A stretch of DNA of 40,991 nt. Source: Methanolinea sp. (lineage in GTDB: Archaea > Halobacteriota > Methanomicrobia > Methanomicrobiales > Methanospirillaceae). The stretch is from contig JADFCY010000015.1 in assembly GCA_018263335.1 (NCBI GenBank), forward strand, positions 1 through 40,991. The letters are read 5' to 3'. Of the stretch, positions 16,572-25,259 are shown piece by piece. How positions within the stretch are numbered: the stretch's first letter is position 1; every line of letters starts with the position of its first letter. The position numbers and the translations under genes are program-made. Under the pieces are notes generated by a model. It was not told the DNA's origin, did no database searches, and saw nothing but the letters and a program-made list of their open reading frames with translations.

Positions 16572-16600
16572 AAAACCCCTTCTTCCTTTTCCCACCAATT
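16572..16600 (+). terminator. Pyrimidine-rich stretch after htpX
   Basis: After the htpX stop the plus strand has an A-run followed by CTTCTTCCTTTTCCC, a T-rich tract of the kind that ends archaeal transcripts. No stable hairpin precedes it. Confidence 0.3.
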
Positions 16601-16717
16601 GCCTCTTCCTGCACCCCGTTTCTTCGTTCCAGGTCGCCGGAGCGACGCCTGCAGCCGCGTGGCCGGCGAAGAACACAAAGCATAATACCGATAATCTTCA
16701 TAATGAAAGGGCGCACT

Positions 16718-16788
16718 GCATCGATGGTCTAGTGGCATGACTTAGGCCTTCCAAGCCTATAGCCCGGGTTCAATTCCCGGTCGATGCA
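16718..16788 (+). tRNA. tRNA-Gly (anticodon TCC)
   Basis: A complete cloverleaf of 71 bases: acceptor arms GCATCGA and TCGATGC pair perfectly, the anticodon arm pairs TAGGC with GCCTA around the loop CTTCCAA (anticodon TCC), and the T arm is CCGGG TTCAATT CCCGG. No intron is visible and the CCA end is not encoded. It reads GGA and probably GGG glycine codons. A tRNA-Val gene follows after three bases. Confidence 0.95.
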
Positions 16789-16791
16789 CTC

Positions 16792-16865
16792 GGGCTCGTG
16801 GTCTAGCTGGTTATGACGTCGCCTTCACACGGCGGAGGTCAGGAGTTCGAATCTCCTCGAGCCCA
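16792..16865 (+). tRNA. tRNA-Val (anticodon CAC)
   Basis: A complete cloverleaf of 74 bases: acceptor GGGCTCG pairs with CGAGCCC, the anticodon arm pairs TCGCC with GGCGG around TTCACAC (anticodon CAC), and the T arm is AGGAG TTCGAAT CTCCT. CCA is not encoded. The last base directly abuts the stop codon of the convergent regulator gene at 16866, so transcripts from the two sides must overlap. Confidence 0.95.
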
Positions 16866-18008
16866 TCATTTTTCCTGGTCATCTTCCGAAAGGAGAGAGG
16901 ACAAGGCATCCTTGATGATGTACTTCGGAAGAGGGTCGGAGTGCTCCAGGTAATAGGAAAAGAGCCGCTCTCCCCACTCAAGGGACTCGGGTGAACTGCA
17001 GATCAGGTCATACACCGAGTCATAGACCTGGCCGCTCCTTGAAAAGAGCCCGAATGAGAGTGCTTTGTCGGTCACGGTCAGACCAACCCTGACCGGAATC
17101 CTGCTGACCCTGAACTTCAGGTTCCTGTACCGGAAAAGGTTCCTGGCAATCTCCAGGTAGGGTTCTTTCAGAATAGTGTGAGCGAGATCGGGAGTGATTA
17201 CCAGTACCACCTTCAACCCATGGATCACTCTCTCTCCTATCGCATCAGCAATTTCAGGCGTCGCAAATGGAGAGACTCCGTGGATCCAGGCAGCCTCCTC
17301 CAGGATCTGGCGATAACGTGACCATTCATGTGAAAAATTGGCCGAGATATCCGAGATGAGCTCGGCCCGGGCGAGGTTGCCCAGGGATTCGAGTGCATCA
17401 GATGGGACCCCGTCAAGAGAGTGGCTCTCGAAGAAATCGATGAATTTCTCCATGGTCACGGCCATTGAATAGAGATCGCCGATTCCAGGGACGATCCGGG
17501 CAGTCCCGCTTTCGTCGACATGGGCTGCATGATTCGGGGTAGCCGAAGGGGTAACAGCGTTCCGATGCGCCTCCATCAGGAGGTCTTCCACCCTCTCCAT
17601 TACACCCCTCGACAGGTAAGGAGAGGATTTGCCGGTGCGTTCAATTTCCCCGTCGGCAAATTCCGGACGTTCACCCATTCCATCCAACACAGCCCTGATC
17701 TTTTCAGAAAGAAGCGTTCCCGACCTGGTAAGGCAATAATGTGCTCCCGATTGTTCGGCAAGCCACCGGTGTACGAGACGCCCGGCGACAAGGGAAAGCT
17801 GCGATGGATCGAGCCATGTCAAACGCGAAAGATCGCCGAGCGTGGCAGGGCGCTGGCCAAGTACCATGAGAATAGTCATATCTGCTGCGTCAAGGGGTAT
17901 TGTGAGGGGGACCGGGCGTGGCTCATCCCCTGTATTTTTCATTGGGTCCATGGGGTCTCTGCAAGGCTCACTCAATGGGAAAGACGGAAGGTATAGTCTG
18001 CGCACCAT
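16866..18008 (-). CDS. FilR1-type transcriptional regulator with winged helix
   Basis: The 380-residue protein has a winged-helix region at about 40-115 (LRWLDP-like SQLSLVAGRLVHRWL, HYCLTRSGTLLSEKI). Its C-terminal half, about 195-365, matches the FilR1 middle-domain family: FIDFFESHSLDGVPSDALESL, WIHGVSPFATPEIADAI, RIPVRVGLTVTDKALSFGLF and SLEWGERLFSYYLEHSDPLP. FilR1 regulators control methanogenesis or filament genes in Methanosaeta; the target here is unknown. About 70 residues between the two parts are poorly conserved in appearance. Starts at 17951 or 17942 are also possible, since the first 20-odd residues show no family likeness. Confidence 0.8.
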   Translation of the reverse strand: MVRRLYLPSFPLSEPCRDPMDPMKNTGDEPRPVPLTIPLDAADMTILMVLGQRPATLGDLSRLTWLDPSQLSLVAGRLVHRWLAEQSGAHYCLTRSGTLLSEKIRAVLDGMGERPEFADGEIERTGKSSPYLSRGVMERVEDLLMEAHRNAVTPSATPNHAAHVDESGTARIVPGIGDLYSMAVTMEKFIDFFESHSLDGVPSDALESLGNLARAELISDISANFSHEWSRYRQILEEAAWIHGVSPFATPEIADAIGERVIHGLKVVLVITPDLAHTILKEPYLEIARNLFRYRNLKFRVSRIPVRVGLTVTDKALSFGLFSRSGQVYDSVYDLICSSPESLEWGERLFSYYLEHSDPLPKYIIKDALSSLLSEDDQEK

Positions 18009-18133
18009 ATCTTATCATCCGGCAGACGGAATGGAACACGATGCATGAAATTGGTGATACCAGAAAGGTATTAAAGAGTTTTTCTGTGGATTCGTTATCA
18101 TCTTAAGCGCATGGAGGCAATATATCATCGAGT

Positions 18134-18994
18134 ATGCGGTCTTTTGTACCCGGTGCCGGGTGGATGAGGGCAATACTGGCAGCAGCACTTGCAGTCTCCT
18201 GCATCCTCATCCCTGCATGCGCCGACAACCCCGCAGAAGTGGCACTGTCCCTCTCCAAGAGGGCGGATGACCTTGTGATCCAGGAGAGGTACATGGAGGC
18301 GATCGAACTCTACAACGAGGCCATCGCCCTCGATCCCTACAGCAGTGGTACCTGGAACAGGCTCGGAAGGGCAAAGATGAGCGTGGGGAGGTACCCGGAT
18401 GCGGTCGCGGCATTCCAGAGGGCGCTTGAACTCGACCCCTATAATTCGGCGGCATGGAGAAACAAGGGGGATGCCCTCTTTGCACAGGAAGAGTACAATG
18501 CGGCGATAGAAGCCTTTGACAGGGCGCTTGCCATAAATGCGAATGACCTGTATGCCCTGCTGCAAAGGGGGGTCTGCCTGCAGATGATGGGAAAGCCCGA
18601 CCAGGCCATGGCTGGATACAACGAGGTGATCCGCCTTGCAGAGAGGGAGGTGAGGCGGAACCCGAACGAAGCGAAGTACGATGCGACCCTCTGGACCAAC
18701 AAGGGGGACGCCCTCACCCGGCTCGGCCGTTACCATGAGGCCGTCGAGGCATACCAGGAGGCGATCGCCATCAATCCGAAGTACGAGCGGGCGATCAAGG
18801 GGATCGAGTATGTGAATGAGACTCTATTCAGGGCAAAGGGGTCACCAGAACTGCTCAACACCCCTATCTACGTGACAGAGACTCCTGCAGGGGAGATGCC
18901 CGTGCCACTCTCTCCCCTCTGTGTGCCGCTTGCCATCGGCATCCTGGCAATTGGACCCTTCCTTGCCTGCCGGTGCCGCAGGAAGGGCCGCTGA
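18134..18994 (+). CDS. Exported TPR-repeat protein with C-terminal membrane anchor
   Basis: The protein has a signal-peptide-like segment (MRAILAAALAVSCILIPACA), about four or five tetratricopeptide repeats between residues 35 and 235 (for example YMEAIELYNEAIALDPYSS and YPDAVAAFQRALELDPYNS), a short linker, and a C-terminal hydrophobic helix followed by CRCRRKGR. It therefore probably displays a TPR scaffold outside the membrane, held by its C terminus. Start choice is open: ATG 18134 is the longest, while ATG 18164 begins exactly at the signal peptide. The partner is unknown. The radical SAM gene follows after 26 bases. Confidence 0.8.
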   Translation: MRSFVPGAGWMRAILAAALAVSCILIPACADNPAEVALSLSKRADDLVIQERYMEAIELYNEAIALDPYSSGTWNRLGRAKMSVGRYPDAVAAFQRALELDPYNSAAWRNKGDALFAQEEYNAAIEAFDRALAINANDLYALLQRGVCLQMMGKPDQAMAGYNEVIRLAEREVRRNPNEAKYDATLWTNKGDALTRLGRYHEAVEAYQEAIAINPKYERAIKGIEYVNETLFRAKGSPELLNTPIYVTETPAGEMPVPLSPLCVPLAIGILAIGPFLACRCRRKGR

Positions 18995-19020
18995 TCATCC
19001 TATCTCCTCTGAATTCCCCC

Positions 19021-20142
19021 ATGTTCTTCCACCTCATCCTTACCGACGACTGCAACCTCTGCTGCACCTACTGCCGGGGAAAGATCCTCTCGGGCGGGGT
19101 CGAGTGGTGCGGGAGGGACGTTTCAGTGGACGACCAGCTCCCTCCCGATCTCTGCATCGACCTCGATGAACTCTATTCATTCCTCGGAAAGGACCCGGAC
19201 CCCTGCCTCACGTTCTATGGCGGGGAACCCCTGCTCAGGCCGGAACTCATCATGGAGATCATGGACAATGCCCCCCCCTGCAGGTTCATGGTCCAGACCA
19301 ACGGGCTGCTCCTCTCCGACCTGCCGCCGGACTACCTCCGGCGTTTTGAGACCATCCTGGTCTCGCTTGACGGCTGCCCCGATACCACGGACAGGCACAG
19401 GGGGAGGGGGACTTACCGCAGGGTCATGGAGAATATCGGGTTCCTGGAGAGGAATGGGTTCTCGGGGGAACTGATTGCAAGGATGACGGTCGGAGAAGAC
19501 GTGGATATCGCAGAGGAGGTGCGGTACCTCTCGGACAACCCGGACCACTCTTTCCGGTCGATCCACTGGCAGCTCGATGCAGAATTTTCCGGGGATGCCG
19601 GGGTGCGGGACTTCCGGAACTGGCTCGACGAGTGCTACAACCCCGGGATACGCCTGCTGATCCATGAATGGGTGGAGAGGATGGCGACAGGTGCTGGAGT
19701 TGCACGCTGGTACCCGTTCCTCCAGCCCGCATGGGACCTGCTCAATGGAAGGGAGAGCGGGCTCCGGTGCGGTGCGGGGCACTCGAACTACACCATCATG
19801 ACCGACGGGCACATCGGGCCCTGCCCTGTGATGATCGGGATGACGGAGTACTACGCCGGGCACATCTCACGCGCACACCCTCTCCACCTCCCTCACATCG
19901 GGGTGGAGAGCGAGTGCACGCGCTGCCCGATCGTGGGGTTCTGCGGAGGGAGGTGCCTCTACTCCCAGGTTGTCAGGCCCTGGCCGGATGAGATGAGGGT
20001 TGCGGTGTGCGATTCGGTCAAAAACCTCATGGAGGGATTGCAGGATGCCCTCCCCCGCATCAGGGAATGCATTGGAGAAGGCCTGGTCCGCGGGGAAGAC
20101 TTCTCCCATACCCGCTACAACGGGTGCGAGATCATCCCCTGA
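19021..20142 (+). CDS. Radical SAM/SPASM-like enzyme, AF1577 family (putative peptide-modifying)
   Basis: The 373-residue protein opens MFFHLILTDDCNLCCTYC, with the CX3CX2C motif that binds the SAM-cleaving 4Fe-4S cluster, followed by TFYGGEPLLRPEL and VSLDGCPDTTDRHRG. A C-terminal Cys cluster (GPCPVMIG, CTRCPIVGFCGGRC, then VAVC) matches SPASM-type auxiliary cluster domains. The architecture equals the AF1577 family of archaeal radical SAM proteins, proposed to modify peptides but with no known substrate. ATG 19021 fits the family start; an in-frame ATG at 18973 lies inside the TPR gene. No obvious short precursor gene is adjacent. Confidence 0.85.
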   Translation: MFFHLILTDDCNLCCTYCRGKILSGGVEWCGRDVSVDDQLPPDLCIDLDELYSFLGKDPDPCLTFYGGEPLLRPELIMEIMDNAPPCRFMVQTNGLLLSDLPPDYLRRFETILVSLDGCPDTTDRHRGRGTYRRVMENIGFLERNGFSGELIARMTVGEDVDIAEEVRYLSDNPDHSFRSIHWQLDAEFSGDAGVRDFRNWLDECYNPGIRLLIHEWVERMATGAGVARWYPFLQPAWDLLNGRESGLRCGAGHSNYTIMTDGHIGPCPVMIGMTEYYAGHISRAHPLHLPHIGVESECTRCPIVGFCGGRCLYSQVVRPWPDEMRVAVCDSVKNLMEGLQDALPRIRECIGEGLVRGEDFSHTRYNGCEIIP

Positions 20143-20151
20143 ACCCCGGCC

Positions 20152-20631
20152 CTACTTGTGGTATGGGTCGCCATGGTGGATCCTTGCCGCACGATAGATC
20201 TGCTCGAGGAGAATGAGGCGGACCATCTGGTGGGGAAAGGTCATGCGGGAGAGCGAGACGGTGTGCTGTGCCCCGGTTCTCACCCTCTCAGAGACCCCGA
20301 GGGGGCCGCCGATGAGAAACGAGACGGTGGAGTGGCCTTCCATTACCCACGCACGGATACGGTCGGCAAGGTCACTGCTGCTCCAGGGTTCACCTGCGAT
20401 GTCGAGGAGGACAATCACCCCGCTCCCCCGTGCGGCCGAGAGCAGCCGCTCCCCCTCCCTCTCGAGGATGGCGGCACCTCCCCCCAGGGTGGATTCAGGG
20501 GGGATCTTCTCGTCGCGCACGTCGATGACCTCTACCCTGAAGTAAGGGCGGATCCGCGCAAGATACTCCCTGATCCCCTCCTGGAGGTATTGCTCCCTGA
20601 CCTTCCCCACCCCGACGATCCGCACCTGCAT
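20152..20631 (-). CDS. rlmH: 23S rRNA pseudouridine-1915 N3-methyltransferase RlmH
   Basis: The 159-residue SPOUT methyltransferase has the family opening QVRIVGVGKVREQYLQEGI, the SAM-binding knot segments VLLDIAGEPWSS and FLIGGPLGVSERV, and the typical C-terminal RLILLEQIYRAARIHHGDPYHK. In bacteria it methylates pseudouridine at 23S position 1915; archaeal members are less widespread. ATG 20631 gives the family start, and an upstream in-frame ATG at 20652 is possible. It is convergent with the radical SAM gene, nine bases apart. Confidence 0.92.
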   Translation of the reverse strand: MQVRIVGVGKVREQYLQEGIREYLARIRPYFRVEVIDVRDEKIPPESTLGGGAAILEREGERLLSAARGSGVIVLLDIAGEPWSSSDLADRIRAWVMEGHSTVSFLIGGPLGVSERVRTGAQHTVSLSRMTFPHQMVRLILLEQIYRAARIHHGDPYHK

Positions 20632-20740
20632 GGCGGTAAGGTAGGGTGGCAAATGACGTGAAGCGATCGGACCCCTCGCTGATCACTTTCACCCCTCACG
20701 GCGGGTCCTTATATTCCCCTCATTCCAGATGATGTGACGT

Positions 20741-20761
20741 GGAGGCTCTTTTTGAGCCTCC
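20741..20761. repeat. Perfect hairpin in the rlmH-sepS spacer
   Basis: GGAGGCTC and GAGCCTCC are separated by a loop of five T residues, giving an eight-base-pair perfect stem. The loop T-run on the plus strand is not placed like a terminator tail. It may be a structural element of a leader or small RNA. Confidence 0.6.
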
Positions 20762-21110
20762 CTCTGCAGCCCTCTAAAAACCCAAGGGATATCAGAGGAA
20801 CCCGGCAACTCCCCATTGCTCTTTTCGGGTTCTCTCTTCATGCACCTGCCAGCAGTGCGGCCACATCCCTTGCGGAACTCACGGCTCGCCGCGGCGGAGG
20901 CGTCGGCTGAAGAAAAGGGGAAAGCCAGGGGTGCCGGGTCCCGGCCATCAGAGGCGTGGGAGCTCCCCCCGGTGCAGGTATCCCGGGCCCCGCCAAAGAG
21001 AGGACAATGGGCACGGATGAGGTGCGGGGAGCACGCAGAGCGCCCCGGGAGATCCTGAGAGGGAATGGGCACCGTGGGATGCCGCGCCGGACCTTTGCGG
21101 AGGGCGGGAA

Positions 21111-21126
21111 GAGGAAATTATTCCTC
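21111..21126 (-). terminator. Short hairpin after the sepS stop
   Basis: GAGGAA and TTCCTC are inverted around four bases, beginning three bases beyond the sepS stop codon. It could mark the 3' end of the nine-gene minus-strand transcript. No T-run follows, so the assignment is weak. Confidence 0.3.
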
Positions 21127-21128
21127 GG

Positions 21129-22721
21129 TCAGGCCCCGCGCTCCGGCACTTCCGATCGGACAGAGAGGAAGACCGGCCCCCGGACGTCCACCTTCTTCTT
21201 CTGGTCGGTGACAAACCGCATCGCATACTCCGCGATGCGCAGGTTGACGTCGCTAGGGAGCTTTGCCATCTTCACCTGGACATGCGTCCCTTCCCTGCAC
21301 CGTGCCGCAGCCTCGATCCGGGAGGCCGCGAGCGCGCTGACCGCGTCAAGGTAGGAAATCCCGGCGGGTATCCCTTCCTTCCTGACTACGGCCCACTGGG
21401 GGGTGTCCGGGACCCCGAGCACCGAACCCTGGTGGACGAAGACCTCATTGAGGCATGCCGGCCCGCACAGTCTCGCGCCGCTCTCCTGCTCTTCCACCGT
21501 CACCCTGATCTCTGCCCCGTGAAGGAGTCCCTCGTAGGCGACAAACGCGCAGGGACCCATCTCTGCGGCATGATCCCTTGCGGTACGGGCGATCGCGAGG
21601 GCGAGCACCCTGCCCTCGGTCGAGACCGGCTCCTCGCGGAGGAAGACCGCCCTGGCAATCTCGAAGTCAGTGAGGGGTTGCGGGTAGAACTGGGGGTAGG
21701 TGAGCTGCCGGATATCCTGGGAGTTGTACGCGATCATCGCGAGGCGCTCGACGCCGAGGCCAAGGTTCATCACCGGGATGCCGATCCCGTATTCCCCAAG
21801 CGCGGAGGGAGAGTACATCCCGAAGGTTGCCACCTCCACCCAATCGTGCACCGGGTGGCGGGCATAGACCTCGGTCTGCGAGTCAGGCATGTAGTACTTG
21901 GAACGCTTCTCGTCCGGGCGGAAACGGAAGTCCGTGTACCCGAATGCCGAGAGGAGTGCCTGGGAGACCGCTTTTCCCTCCTCGTTCGTGACATCCTCGC
22001 CTGCGATCACGCAGGAGGCGGAGTGGTAGCTCATCAGGCGGGTGGGCCCCTCCTCCTGCTCGCGGCGGAAGCAGCGGTCGACTGAGAAGAGCTTCAGGGG
22101 TAGGGGCGACTTCTCCCACACCGCCGAGAGGGTGAGGAACCACCCGCTGGTCATGTGGCTGCGCAGGGTGCTCCGCGACGAGCGGGGCACGAGGTCGCGG
22201 AAGGCCGAGAAGACCTTCTCGTAGATCTCGACGGTCTGCCCGTCATCTATTCCGAGTGCTTCGGATGTTGCATGGATAAGGTCGTCGCCGTCGATTGCAG
22301 ACTTCTTGTACTGCTGCAGGATCTCCCTGAGCCGCTCCTCGGCAGAAGACTCGACCGCTTTTCCTGTGATGCGGCTTATCCCTTCCAGTTCCTCGCGTCC
22401 GATCCCCTGGTTGGGCCGGTCGAGCCCCCCGAGGTAGAAGACCCTGTCGAGGACTGCGCTTGCCTCAGGACCGAACTGCCGGTACACGTCCAGCTCATCG
22501 ATGATGACGGGATTGCAGGCCTCGGTGAACCCAAGGGAAAGGTACGTCTCCCTGAGGCGGTTTACCATCTCGCAGATGGGGTGCGCGGCGGCACGGTGGT
22601 AGGAACGCCTCGGGTACCGGTCGCTGAACGCCGGAGGCGTGAGGACCGAAGGTCCCTCGTGCCATGCGCGCTCGAAATGCTCGCGGGACTTTTTCTTGAA
22701 CTCCTCCGGGTCGAACCTCAT
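21129..22721 (-). CDS. sepS: O-phosphoserine-tRNA(Cys) ligase SepRS
   Basis: The 530-residue class II synthetase charges tRNA-Cys with O-phosphoserine, which SepCysS then converts to cysteine; SepCysS is not in this window. Family features include the opening [45 protein letters not shown], motif 2 [25 protein letters not shown], and motif 3 [16 protein letters not shown]. The ATG at 22721 is family-typical and overlaps the taw1 stop by four bases (ATGA). An in-frame ATG at 22784 would lie inside taw1. Presence of SepRS supports a methanogen. Confidence 0.95.
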   Translation of the reverse strand: MRFDPEEFKKKSREHFERAWHEGPSVLTPPAFSDRYPRRSYHRAAAHPICEMVNRLRETYLSLGFTEACNPVIIDELDVYRQFGPEASAVLDRVFYLGGLDRPNQGIGREELEGISRITGKAVESSAEERLREILQQYKKSAIDGDDLIHATSEALGIDDGQTVEIYEKVFSAFRDLVPRSSRSTLRSHMTSGWFLTLSAVWEKSPLPLKLFSVDRCFRREQEEGPTRLMSYHSASCVIAGEDVTNEEGKAVSQALLSAFGYTDFRFRPDEKRSKYYMPDSQTEVYARHPVHDWVEVATFGMYSPSALGEYGIGIPVMNLGLGVERLAMIAYNSQDIRQLTYPQFYPQPLTDFEIARAVFLREEPVSTEGRVLALAIARTARDHAAEMGPCAFVAYEGLLHGAEIRVTVEEQESGARLCGPACLNEVFVHQGSVLGVPDTPQWAVVRKEGIPAGISYLDAVSALAASRIEAAARCREGTHVQVKMAKLPSDVNLRIAEYAMRFVTDQKKKVDVRGPVFLSVRSEVPERGA

Positions 22722-23611
22722 TGCCGCCTCCCCATGCAGACCACCCGGCTTGCAGGGTTCTCGTCCCTGACCTCGTAGTCGCATGCCGCGGCAATGTGCT
22801 CTGCAAACTCCTTCACGTGGGCAAAGGTCGGCATATTCCCTCTTTCCAATCTCTTTCTACTGTATCCGAGAAACATATATCCCTTCACTTCCACAAACGT
22901 CGCCCCCGAGTCCTGGATCATCCGCGCATATGACCCGGGGGAGAAGTCGTTGTACCCCTTCACGAGGGTGATGCGTACTGCAGAGCGGCGCGTCCCCAGG
23001 AGGGAGAGGCTCTCCTGTACGGCTTCCCAGGTGTCTTCGAGTGGCCGGCACACCTTCCGGTACGTCCCTGCGTCGGGAGCGGTGAGCGAGACGTAGGTCT
23101 GGAACGGCCTGCACCGTGCGAGGACATCGGGTCTGGTTCCATTGGTGACAAGAAACGTCGAGAACCCCTCGCGGGAGAAGAGGTCTATGAGCGCGGGGAG
23201 GTGGGGGTAGAGCGTGGGCTCCCCTGAGAGGGATATTGCCACGTGCGTTGGGTCGAGGGCCTCGGCGAACCGTTCCGGGGTGACGTAAGGGGAAGGCTTG
23301 TACCCGGAGAGCGCCCTCTTCTGGAGGGCCGCAACCCGCGCGAGGATCTCCTCGGGCAAGAGATCCCTCTCCCCAGGATACTCGTGCTCAAACGACCTCC
23401 AGCAGAAGAGGCACCGCTGGTTGCACCGGAGCGTCGGGGTCATCTGGACACAGCGGTGGCTCGCAATCCCGTAGAACTGGTGCTTGTAGCACATTTCACC
23501 TCCCCGAAGCGCCCTCTTGCACCACAGGCAGGGCTTCAGTGCGGCCGAAGACTCCGGTGAGAAGAACTGGTACCCCTGGCGGCGCAGGGCATCACATGGT
23601 CCTGAGTGCAT
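22718..23611 (-). CDS. taw1: tRNA 4-demethylwyosine synthase Taw1 (TYW1)
   Basis: The 297-residue radical SAM enzyme condenses N1-methylguanosine-37 of tRNA-Phe with pyruvate to form the wyosine tricycle. The radical SAM motif is in [20 protein letters not shown] (CX3CX2C), and an N-terminal Cys cluster ([25 protein letters not shown]) binds the second cluster. [16 protein letters not shown] and the C-terminal [14 protein letters not shown] are family features. The start at ATG 23611 overlaps the argS end by 20 bases. Confidence 0.93.
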   Translation of the reverse strand: MHSGPCDALRRQGYQFFSPESSAALKPCLWCKRALRGGEMCYKHQFYGIASHRCVQMTPTLRCNQRCLFCWRSFEHEYPGERDLLPEEILARVAALQKRALSGYKPSPYVTPERFAEALDPTHVAISLSGEPTLYPHLPALIDLFSREGFSTFLVTNGTRPDVLARCRPFQTYVSLTAPDAGTYRKVCRPLEDTWEAVQESLSLLGTRRSAVRITLVKGYNDFSPGSYARMIQDSGATFVEVKGYMFLGYSRKRLERGNMPTFAHVKEFAEHIAAACDYEVRDENPASRVVCMGRRQ

Positions 23612-25256
23612 CGATACCCAGTGTCTGCAGCGCCTCTGCAAGGGTATTCTGGGCCGCCCTCACCAGGGTCAGCCGGGAGCGCCGCGTCATGCCCTCGCTC
23701 TTGAGCACCGGCTCGAAGTGGTAGAAGGCATTGAAGAGGTCGGCGAGTTCCCTTGCGTATGCCGCAAGGAGGTGCGGCTTGAGCTCGCGGACCACGCTCT
23801 CGATGACGACCGGGAACCGGATGATCTGCCTTGCGAGCGCCATCTCGTGCTCGTTCTCGAGCATGATGCACTCCTCGAACTCTCCGGCCTTCTCGAGGAT
23901 GCTGCAGGCCCGGGCATGGGCGTACTGGATGTAGGGGCCACTCTGGCGCTCGAAGTCGAGCGCCTCCTTCCAGTTAAAGACCGTGCTCTTTTCAGGGGAT
24001 ATCCTCACAATATCGTACCGGATGGCGGCAAGGGCAACGGACCGGGCGATTGCCTGGCGATCGGCCTCCGGCAGCTCGGGCCTCCGGGAGGTCACCTCTT
24101 CCATCGCCCGCCTCTCCACCTCGTCAAGGAGCTCGTCCGCCGAGACGAACTTACCGGCACGGGTGCTCATCGACCCTTCCGGGAGGGATACGAACTCGAA
24201 GTGGACAATCTCGGGGGTCTTTTCGCCGAGGAGGCGGAGTGTTGCGATCAGCTGCGCCCCAATCAGCTTGTGGTCGGCGCCGAGCACGTCGATCACCCTG
24301 TCAAAGTTCCTGCCCTTCCAGGTGTGGTAGGCGAGATCGCGGGCGGCGTAGACCGAGGTCCCGTCGCTCCTCCGGAGCACGTACTCCTTCTCGAAGCCCG
24401 AGGCCGAGAGGTCGAGCCAGAGCTTCCCGTCTTCGTGGCACTCCTCCATGTGAGAGACCTTGGCCAGCACCCTGCCGGTATCGCCGTTCCTGATGAAGTC
24501 ACTCTCCCACACGAACCGGTCGTGGCGTGCGCCAAGGCGCTGGAGAGTGACTGAGAACCCGTCCAGGCACAGGGTGACGGCCTTCCTGAAGAGAGCGACC
24601 GTGGCCTGGTCGCCCTTCTCGACCTGCTGCATCAGGCGGTCGACCTCCGCGACTGATTCCGGCCTCGCTTCGAGTGCCCTGTTTGCCGCGATGTAAATCC
24701 TCGCCACGTGGTGGTCCCCTTTCTCTCCCTGGACCGGGGTGTCTTTGAGGGTGGTAAAGCCCCATACCACGATGGCGATCTGGCGGCCCATGTCGTTGAC
24801 GTAGTACTGGACCTCGAGGGGATAGCCGGCCTTCCGGAAGCTCCTGGCAAGGGTGTCCCCGAGAATAGTGTTCCTTATGTGCCCGACATGGAGGGGGCCG
24901 TTTGGGTTGGCGCTGGTGTGCTCGAGGACGACACGCTCCTCCTTGCGCGGGAACGTCCCGTAGCCTGGCCGGGTGGCTTCCTGGAGCGCCCGTTCGATGA
25001 CAGCCCTGCTGAAGTGGAAGTTCAGGTACGGGCCAAGGGCCTCCACCGAGATCTCCGCAAAGTCGTCCCGGTTCGCAAGCCTCCCGGCAAGGTCCCGTGC
25101 TATCTCCGCCGGAGATTTTTTCTCCTGCTTCGCAAGCCCGAATGCGACCGTGCTCGCGAGGTCTGCGTGGGCACCCCCTTCCACCAGGAACACCTCGTCC
25201 CGGCCGGTCTCCTCCCTCAAGGCACCCTCTATGGTGTGGTAAAGCGTGGAAAGCAT
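23592..25256 (-). CDS. argS: Arginyl-tRNA synthetase
   Basis: The 554-residue class I synthetase has the HIGH-type motif in NPNGPLHVGHIRNT, the KMSKS-like loop SMSTRAGKFVSADELLDEV, an N-terminal Add1 domain and a C-terminal DALR anticodon-binding domain. Length is typical for archaeal ArgRS. It starts three bases after the prf1 stop and overlaps taw1 at its 3' end, so the genes are almost certainly cotranscribed. Confidence 0.96.
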   Translation of the reverse strand: MLSTLYHTIEGALREETGRDEVFLVEGGAHADLASTVAFGLAKQEKKSPAEIARDLAGRLANRDDFAEISVEALGPYLNFHFSRAVIERALQEATRPGYGTFPRKEERVVLEHTSANPNGPLHVGHIRNTILGDTLARSFRKAGYPLEVQYYVNDMGRQIAIVVWGFTTLKDTPVQGEKGDHHVARIYIAANRALEARPESVAEVDRLMQQVEKGDQATVALFRKAVTLCLDGFSVTLQRLGARHDRFVWESDFIRNGDTGRVLAKVSHMEECHEDGKLWLDLSASGFEKEYVLRRSDGTSVYAARDLAYHTWKGRNFDRVIDVLGADHKLIGAQLIATLRLLGEKTPEIVHFEFVSLPEGSMSTRAGKFVSADELLDEVERRAMEEVTSRRPELPEADRQAIARSVALAAIRYDIVRISPEKSTVFNWKEALDFERQSGPYIQYAHARACSILEKAGEFEECIMLENEHEMALARQIIRFPVVIESVVRELKPHLLAAYARELADLFNAFYHFEPVLKSEGMTRRSRLTLVRAAQNTLAEALQTLGIDALRTM

Positions 25257-25259
25257 GGT

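Larger units (their letters stand above)
20653..21128. other. 476-base GC-rich spacer without a recognised gene
   Basis: This spacer between rlmH and sepS has no protein frame with recognisable family features on either strand. It contains a perfect hairpin at 20741-20761, a TATA-like TTATATTC at about 20709-20716 that could drive rlmH, several G/C-rich inverted segments between 20930 and 21060, and a hairpin at 21111-21126 next to the sepS stop. The length and self-complementarity would allow a structured RNA. I did not find the conserved boxes of RNase P RNA or SRP RNA by eye. Confidence 0.5.

Noticed and set aside
20689-21072. Minus-strand frame of 127 codons in the rlmH-sepS gap
   Set aside because: Translation is low in hydrophobic core residues, rich in Arg/Ser/Pro, and matches no family; no start signals.
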